DNA from: Unio delphinus
Taxonomy: Eukaryota; Mollusca; Bivalvia; Unionida; Unionidae
Reading direction: 5' to 3'
Assembly: GCA_029339505.1 (NCBI GenBank)
Contig: JAQISU010000081.1
Location: 16,351,501 to 16,415,500 of the forward strand
Length of the DNA: 64,000 nucleotides
This document shows, one piece after another, positions 57,361 through 64,000 of this stretch. How positions within the stretch are numbered: position 1 is the first letter of the stretch; every line of letters begins with the position of its first letter. The notes beneath the pieces were generated by a model. That model was not told where the DNA came from. It did no database searches and worked only from the letters and a program-made list of their open reading frames with translations. The translations under genes were made by a program, and so were the position numbers.

Positions 57361-60300
57361 TACATAAATGTGAAGTATTTGCTCAGATGGTAATAGCAAT
57401 AATATGGAACACGTATTTTACAACTATCGTGGTGTCCATTTAATGTCCAAAATGTATATCCGGTTCCACCCGCTCTAGTCAATGGTGGCAGAGTCGCCAC
57501 GCATGGTCCACTCCCCCGTCTGTTTGAAGGATTCCTAGAGAGCCCTTACATTCAACACAGAGACGATGGTCGTGAAGTCTTGGTCTCTCGATTTGAGAAC
57601 ACCAGTACACTCTTCCAAACCAATGTCACCAAAACACAGCGTATACGTCACAGGAAACCTTCAGGTTCTGCGACTTCACATCACCCAATTATATATAATA
57701 CATATACTTAAGGCAGCATACACAAGCACCACACACGGTCACCCATGGTCAGCTAAAATGAAAACAACCAAACCGTGTAATTAATATGACATGGTTAAAT
57801 ACTTCTACATTCATATATGTTGTGCATGCATGCACATGAATTAGTTGTCCATATACATTAAACGTTCAAGGCATACAGCGTGTAATTAAACTCAATTTGT
57901 CTGTTCAGTTGTTACAACATAAAACTGTCGAGAAACAGACATAGTATTACTAATATAATGGCGCTGCATAACCTAGGTATTTACTCTGTAGAATTTAGAA
58001 TAAATACTAAAACATCTGATATGTGAAACAATTATGTCATATGAAACGAATAGCGATAAGAATGTAATTTTAAATCTATTTTACCTCGTTAGCTGAAAGT
58101 TTTGCTCTTTTCAAGTGAGAAGCTTTTCTGACAAGACTGGCTGTAATGTGATGTTTACTGAGAATTTGCTCCATCGTATACCCTAGCTGTGACCGCTATG
58201 TGCAGCTAGGTACTTAAAACTTTTAAAATGCAGGCAATTCGCATATGCACCATGAGCTGAGTTTTGCTCACCATTTCGAAATAACTAGAGCCGATAATTA
58301 ATAAATCACCCACGGTGATGCTGTACATGGCAGCGAAACCAGAGTACATTTTTGACCTCATATACATATTGATACCAGTCATACACAATTCCGTGACATC
58401 TATCACAACACCATGTTAATCTGTATAGTGTTAGCTACTCTAAATATGCTCCTCGTTTCAATGGGATTCATGTTGACCAGTAAAGTGTCGATTTGAAAAT
58501 AATTTGGTTGAAAATTTTACTTTGTCTCAGATGATACCAAATGTGCAATAGCTGTAACGATTAATGTATTTTCTACACCATCAGGAATTGCTCATCTAAG
58601 AAAGTATCAGACCCTTTTGATTTTGCTACAAGTCGTATGAAAATAAGTCTTAATATATAGACTTGTGGAACAAATGCAAAACTAAGGAAATATTAGTGTT
58701 GTCACATCCAGATAACTGGCTTATCTGTTTGATTTGGATCCATGTTTTATGTTAGATTTAGTGAGTTAGAGAAACAAGACTAACTTTACAGTAGTACCTC
58801 AAGACGCTTTATACTGCACATATTTTTGGTAATGCAAGGCATCTGCAAGATCAAACTGTTGATTATAGAATTTGTTAAATATGGCATCCAGCAAGTGACG
58901 CATGTTGAAGAGGAAGGAGAAAATAAGTCTCTTAAAATTTGTTAATAATCAGTACAGAAGAATCAAAGCGAGTATTCAGATTCATGTGAATAAAAGCAGG
59001 AAGGGACACCATTACATTTTTTGGACATCATGTGTCAATTTGACTGTCTCTTAGCAGGAGATATGAATGAATTTATCATGTGAAATGAAAAAAAGATTCC
59101 AAGATTTAAGTAGTGAGATTGCAACAAGACACTGCACTTCATTGTGCAACTATATTAGGGGTATATAAGGTCTATGTGTACGTTACAAACTTTTCAATTA
59201 AACAATGTTTACTGTCGCTGCATGTTTCAAATACGAAACTTTTCAAATTCATGTTTTCAAACTTGACAATATGATATTTTGTTATGCCTTGCTGAAAAAC
59301 AGTCAAACATGTGGGAAGATGATCAACTGCCATAGTGATATGATCTTGTTAGGTTTAGCAAGTCTGACGATGATGTGATAGCTGGCTTTCAGGGGTGCTT
59401 AAAACTTAAGATTAACTCTTCAGTAAAAGTAAAAATATGCAAGATATTACAGAGAGCACAGTGTAATCAATGTAAAAAACCTACAATTTTTTCTTTGTTT
59501 GCCTCGTTGTTATTAGGCTTTGTAGTGTCCATCTGACTCTACGTGACAATCTTGCAAACCAAACTAGTCCTGCAGTGTTTAGTGGATTGAATTTGGTAAA
59601 TTGATATCCTTCAGTTGAAGATAACATAGCAATATGTTCAGTGTATTACGGATTAGAATAAGATCATTGGATACATGTTGTGGTCATCATCGGATGAAGT
59701 GTGATATAAACAAATGACTTTGCTCCTAAAAGTTTTGTTTAGAGTCATTGCCATTACTGTCTTCCAGTTGGAAGCTGTCTGAATCCTGTGAATGCAATTA
59801 GTCATAGAATTCAATTGATCACTAGGGCAGTTTGTACATAATATGGGTTTCACTAAAGATGCACACAGGTGGCGCCCTATAAAGTTTCATAATTTGCATA
59901 GTGTCAGTGTCTTAAAGAAAATGAATTTCCCCCATTTTCCTTTCTGGTTATAATGGTTATTTAAACAAAGACCTTGTATATTTAAGTAGGAACTTGATGT
60001 AAGAACTTTTGTCTCACTTTAATTGAGGGCATGATTGATGGGTATAATATAGAGTACACAGCCTGACAATATTTTAGCTTTGCAACTAAAATAATACTGC
60101 AGTAGCTCCACTTGCTTTCATTTCCTAGACCTCAGAGGTAAATTTTAGAAAAAGTTATTTTTTAAAATGTTTTATATACTGATTCATTCTACTTTCATTC
60201 AGAAGATGTTATTGTCTAGTTAAATATTGTATTTTCCCTATCAAAATAACTGACAAAGGTAGTGTACTTTAGACTAATTCAGGCTGATGTTTTGAGTACA

Positions 60301-61094
60301 TTGGATCATATGGTTAGCTGTGGGCTTAGATAATGTACAATTTGCACTAGCATAATATCCAAAGAAATTTCACCTCAAAGTATCAGACGTATGTCAGCAT
60401 TTCCTCCATCGTAAATGTTGCAAATGCAAACAACTTCTGTACACCCATCACTTTCTCAGAAGTTAAAAATTTGTAGAGCACCCTACACTGATATATTAAT
60501 TCTACAATTTCTTTTTAAAGTTTTGCCCTTTGTTCTTGCAGCTGAATGCACAGTATAGCATGTGACTGCAACTTGTACTGCATTTTTTATGGAACATTGT
60601 GAAACGATACACATGTGCAGCTTTTGGATGTGCATATCATTAAATCTTGATGCTCCATTGCTGACTGAGGAATTGCTGTTTTTTTATTTGGAGTTCAATG
60701 ATGTTTAACATGATATCGTGAATGCTTCTAGTCTCCCAAGTTTTAAATGGATGGCCATGACACTTCATACACATTACTGTCAGCATCTGAAGATGCACGT
60801 ATCTACATATTGTTTTGGAATGTACATTTTTGCTAGAGTTATTTCCCCTTTAGTCTTGGTGCTAAATGTTGTGGTGAACACAACCTACCTTGCAATATTT
60901 TATTTTATAGATCCTTGTAACGTTATGTTATGTTAACGTCTTCAGAAGTCTTCTATATTTTGTAATATACGTGAAAACTGTGACGTTGAATTTCCCGAGT
61001 TTGTTCTCAAAACCTATAAAGAGAGCAAGATTCGTCGCTCTCACTGTTGTGGTTCAGCTGGTCTTCAGTGAAGTTGTAAAGACCAAACACAAAC

Positions 61095-61096
<2 letters not shown>
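57361..61096. other. non-coding DNA without recognised genes
   Basis: About 3.7 kb. The piece 57430-57680 is richer in GC than its surroundings and may belong to a mobile element, but no ends or coding motif could be found. Nothing else is supported. Confidence 0.4.

Positions 61097-61141
<45 letters not shown>
61097..61141. repeat. (CT)n microsatellite
   Basis: Twenty-two perfect CT units plus one C. Confidence 0.97.
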
Positions 61142-61143
<2 letters not shown>

Positions 61144-62499
61144 GATTTCGACTGAGACTTTCCATCTTAAGCTGTTATTTCCCTCGTCATATTAGATTAA
61201 TGTTCCCAAAGAGGGATCTAACTAACGACACTGTTACACTGTCGTCATCAACACAGCCGTCTGGAAGGTAGTATTCCGACTAAAATTAACTAATTTCCTA
61301 CCCAGTTACATATAGAACATTTGAAATCGTAATTTTAACCATCTGTTTTGTAGTTTCTTTGTCATTTGTATGTTGCCACAATCTGCAAGACAATCAACAC
61401 ACTTTGTAGCTACAAAACGACACCCTGTGTCAAATCCAACCAACGCAATACACTATTAGCATCCGGTTGAAGACTGTATCGCAACAAAACGACATATTGT
61501 GTTACATCAAACTCACGCAGAACATTATTAATATCCTCTTAAGAGTGCGCCTGTATTATATTCAATCTCTGATTCTAAAACTCAAATCCAAGTCTGGTTG
61601 TGAACCTTGATTAAACTCACAAAATCGTAACCACATCGGTATGTAATATTAACAAATTCGAATAACTATTTTTCTGTATAAGACTAGTTTCGAATTAAGA
61701 TTATTTGAATTAAAGTGCATATAAATTATGATAAATATTGTTACATCTGTTAAACCTAATATCATTTTTGTTATTTCAAAATGATTTATAAAGCCTCCGT
61801 TGAATTTGTCATTTTACACAATTAAAGTTATTTTATATTTTGTCATTTTGAATACAAACGTTTGTGTGAATACATATATATATGTCTGGAGGCTATATAA
61901 CAAACTGTGTAGACTTTTATTTGCTTTATTTTGTTCTAATCGCATTTAAATGGTATTTTATCTGGTGGAATCGTCATTGTTTGGCATAACAATACACTGG
62001 AAAGATCTTGTAAGTGAAAGAAGTATGGAATCTCCATCCATTTCATTTAATTTGGCTTTGATCCCCGACACTTTAAGTACATGAATTTCTTTCATTACAT
62101 GTATTTGTTAGTCATGTGAATGGCCATCGGAACACAGCCATTCAAAAAAGACAAAAACGGATTCAAACACATCAGGACAGTGATAGATGTCTTCTTAAAA
62201 TACATTTTTACTAAGGAAGTTAAAGGGACAAAGAGATGTCAGACTATGCTTTCACTGATATAAGTAATGAGCGAGAACATAACAATATACAGACTAAATG
62301 ATCGAAAAGAGTTTTGCAAGAGCGACTTTATGGAATATTGGAAAAAGATAACATGACATAATTTTTAACTCACTATGAAAAAATTTGTTTGTAGTGGAAC
62401 GGATTAGCAGAATTCTGAAAGCTAGAATTTATAATCATTCATTTCAAAATGTAAACAGAACATTTGCTGACTCTTTTCCAAACTAATTGCTGGATAGAG
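61142..62499. other. non-coding DNA without recognised genes
   Basis: AT-rich, with no repeat, exon or RNA gene recognised. Confidence 0.5.
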
Positions 62500-62710
62500 T
62501 AACACTCATCCCATATGGCCCCCTTTTACCAATCACTGCCTCGTCACCTTTGTTTGCATGGGTTTGAGTCTCGCGCTCTGCAATAATGGTTTTGCAAGAA
62601 ACCTTGCCAGTATCTTTCCTTGGGTCTGTAGATATGACCGGGCATTTCCTTGGTTCTTTCTCCACCAATTACACTGGCCACTATGTATTGTCATTAAGCG
62701 TTGAAAATGA
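62500..62710 (+). mobile_element. possible worn SINE fragment
   Basis: A box B-like stretch gcatgggtttgagtctcg (62558) is followed about 110 bp later by acactggccactatgtattg and attaagcgttgaaaatg, the order seen in a second class of mollusc SINEs (head, then a tggccgcnatat body, then a gcgttaaa tail). Divergence is high; the family name is not certain. Confidence 0.35.
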
Positions 62711-63175
62711 TGTTACCCTCAAAGCAAGAGCAGCATAATCACATATCAAAGACATGAATGACGTTGAAAATGCAACTACTTGGCAATACATACATATATA
62801 ACTCCTAACCAACATTGCTGAAACTTTCCAAACTGCACAAAAAAAAAAACCCCACAAGAAAACGCCCAAACCAACACAGAACTATATTTTTAATAGACTA
62901 CCTCTTTCATTCATTATATTGGCTAACTGACTTTAACAAAGTTTATACAGCATCTGCATCAATAGAGACACAAAGTTTAATTTTACTCATTTTTTTTTTT
63001 GCTAAACAACAATTAACAAATTTTAAAAGCTAAACATTGAACGTTGACTGTGACGACTCTGTCAAACGTTACAGATTACAACTGGACATAACTATTTTCA
63101 GAGTATGATAAACTGGGTAATGTAAATCTAAACAATTAGTTGCGTACATTATTTGATGTATCTGATAGACAAGTA

Positions 63176-63346
63176 ATTGCCACGTTAATCAAATCACTAT
63201 ACAAATTACACGTTTATTGCCACGTTAATCAAATCACTATACAAATTACACGTTTATTGCCACGTTAATCAAATCACTATACAAATTACACGTTTATTGC
63301 CACGTTAATCAAATCACTATACAAATTACACGTTTATTGCCACGTT
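63176..63346. repeat. 40-bp tandem array, four perfect units
   Basis: Units at 63181, 63221, 63261 and 63301 are identical over all 40 bp (cacgttaatcaaatcactat then acaaattacacgtttattgc), with partial units at both edges. The lack of any substitution points to very recent expansion. Confidence 0.97.
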
Positions 63347-63426
63347 TTGTCGCTGTTTTTTTTTTAAGCATGTATTATTGAAACTGGTACATGAACCAAC
63401 TGGATGGCCTTAATATTACACAACTA

Positions 63427-63428
<2 letters not shown>

Positions 63429-63490
<62 letters not shown>
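63429..63490. repeat. (AT)n microsatellite
   Basis: Thirty-one AT units without interruption. Confidence 0.97.
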
Positions 63491-63495
<5 letters not shown>

Positions 63496-63647
63496 TTGAA
63501 ATAAATAAAAATAAATATAATTATGGTTGTTTTTTTCAATATTGCGTCTTATCGTTTTCTTCTCAACATTTTGTCCTTTCAATGGAATTGCAGCATTACG
63601 CTTGTTTGAAGTGATAACCTTTAAATGTTATCTTGGATATTGCTATC

Positions 63648-63960
63648 CTGTGTTCATTGCTGGTAAATTTGTCTTAGAAATTTATTTAGCTGTTTTCAAT
63701 GCTGGTTAATTTGTCTTAGAAATATCTATAGCTGTTTTCAATGCTGGTTAATTTGTCTTAGAAATATCTATAGCTGTTTTCAATGCTGCTAAATTTGTCT
63801 TAGAAATTCATATAGCTGTTTTCAATGCTGGTAAATTTGTCTTAGAAATTCCTATATCTGTTTTCAATGCTGCTAAATTTGTCTTAGAAATTCCAAAAGA
63901 TGTTTTCAGTAATGTTAAATTGTACTATTAAATTGGCATACTATATTCCTACAGTTGTTT
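63648..63960. repeat. 42-bp minisatellite, about seven units
   Basis: Units of the type gctgttttcaatgctggtaa then atttgtcttagaaattccta, clear from 63648 to about 63900 and decaying after that, running to the window end in worn form. Confidence 0.85.
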
Positions 63961-64000
63961 TTAGCACTGGTATAATGATCTTAGAATCTCATTCTAGTGG

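Noticed and set aside
57430..57560. LTR retrotransposon boundary (ggtggcagagtcgccac)
   Set aside because: It resembles a primer-binding-site region only loosely and is itself a small palindrome; no paired LTR or coding domain is present.
58788..58880. A third Tigger end (tacagtagtacctcaagacg)
   Set aside because: Only one weak end-like stretch, with no partner end or transposase remnant found.
62483..62668. Minus-strand 61-residue frame
   Set aside because: It overlaps a probable worn SINE and matches no protein family that I recognise.

Overview
The window looks like nuclear DNA of an animal, most likely a mollusc or another lophotrochozoan. It is AT-rich, has GT..AG introns of ordinary metazoan type, carries a tRNA-headed SINE with a body resembling the Meta-SINEs of molluscs, DIRS-like and Tigger/pogo relics, and many minisatellites. 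The phylum is inferred from repeat style and the gene model; no species can be named.

One protein-coding gene is clear: the 3' part of a plus-strand legumain (asparaginyl endopeptidase, peptidase family C13). Nine consecutive exons are visible: 2271-2346, 3577-3639, 4100-4169, 5757-5875, 6420-6509, 8845-8940, 12328-12444, 46472-46648 and 52384-52488. Together they encode about 303 residues, from just before the catalytic His to the stop codon. All junctions are in frame and have AG/GT borders. The signal peptide and the first part of the catalytic domain lie upstream of the window.

Region by region. 1-1.9 kb is a decayed DIRS-like tyrosine-recombinase element. 2.3-12.4 kb holds seven legumain exons separated by introns with a 39-bp minisatellite, a 45-bp array made from copies of a splice donor, a ~143-bp degenerate tandem repeat, a Tigger relic with an inverted inner segment, and a TIR element inside a ~31-bp minisatellite. 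12.4-46.5 kb is one 34-kb intron. It holds SINE relics, a perfectly periodic 59-bp array, a hAT-like relic, and then a 29-kb composite satellite: nine copies of a 732-bp hAT-derived segment, each followed by 1.7-5.5 kb of a 32-bp minisatellite (roughly 700 units in all), with a recurring higher-order period of 2855 bp. 46.6-52.4 kb holds a second Tigger deletion derivative, a second DIRS-like copy and an almost intact SINE with a 14-bp target-site duplication. 52.5-64 kb has no recognisable gene, only the likely 3' UTR, simple repeats and short minisatellites.

The most unusual system is the composite satellite in the legumain intron. Its first copy still sits in its original left flank, and its later copies share one junction that can be explained by 3 bp of microhomology. 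Two spacer haplotypes track with two array types. A 78-nt hairpin in the spacer has been amplified nine times. The near-exact repeat periods also mean that an assembly artefact has to be excluded.
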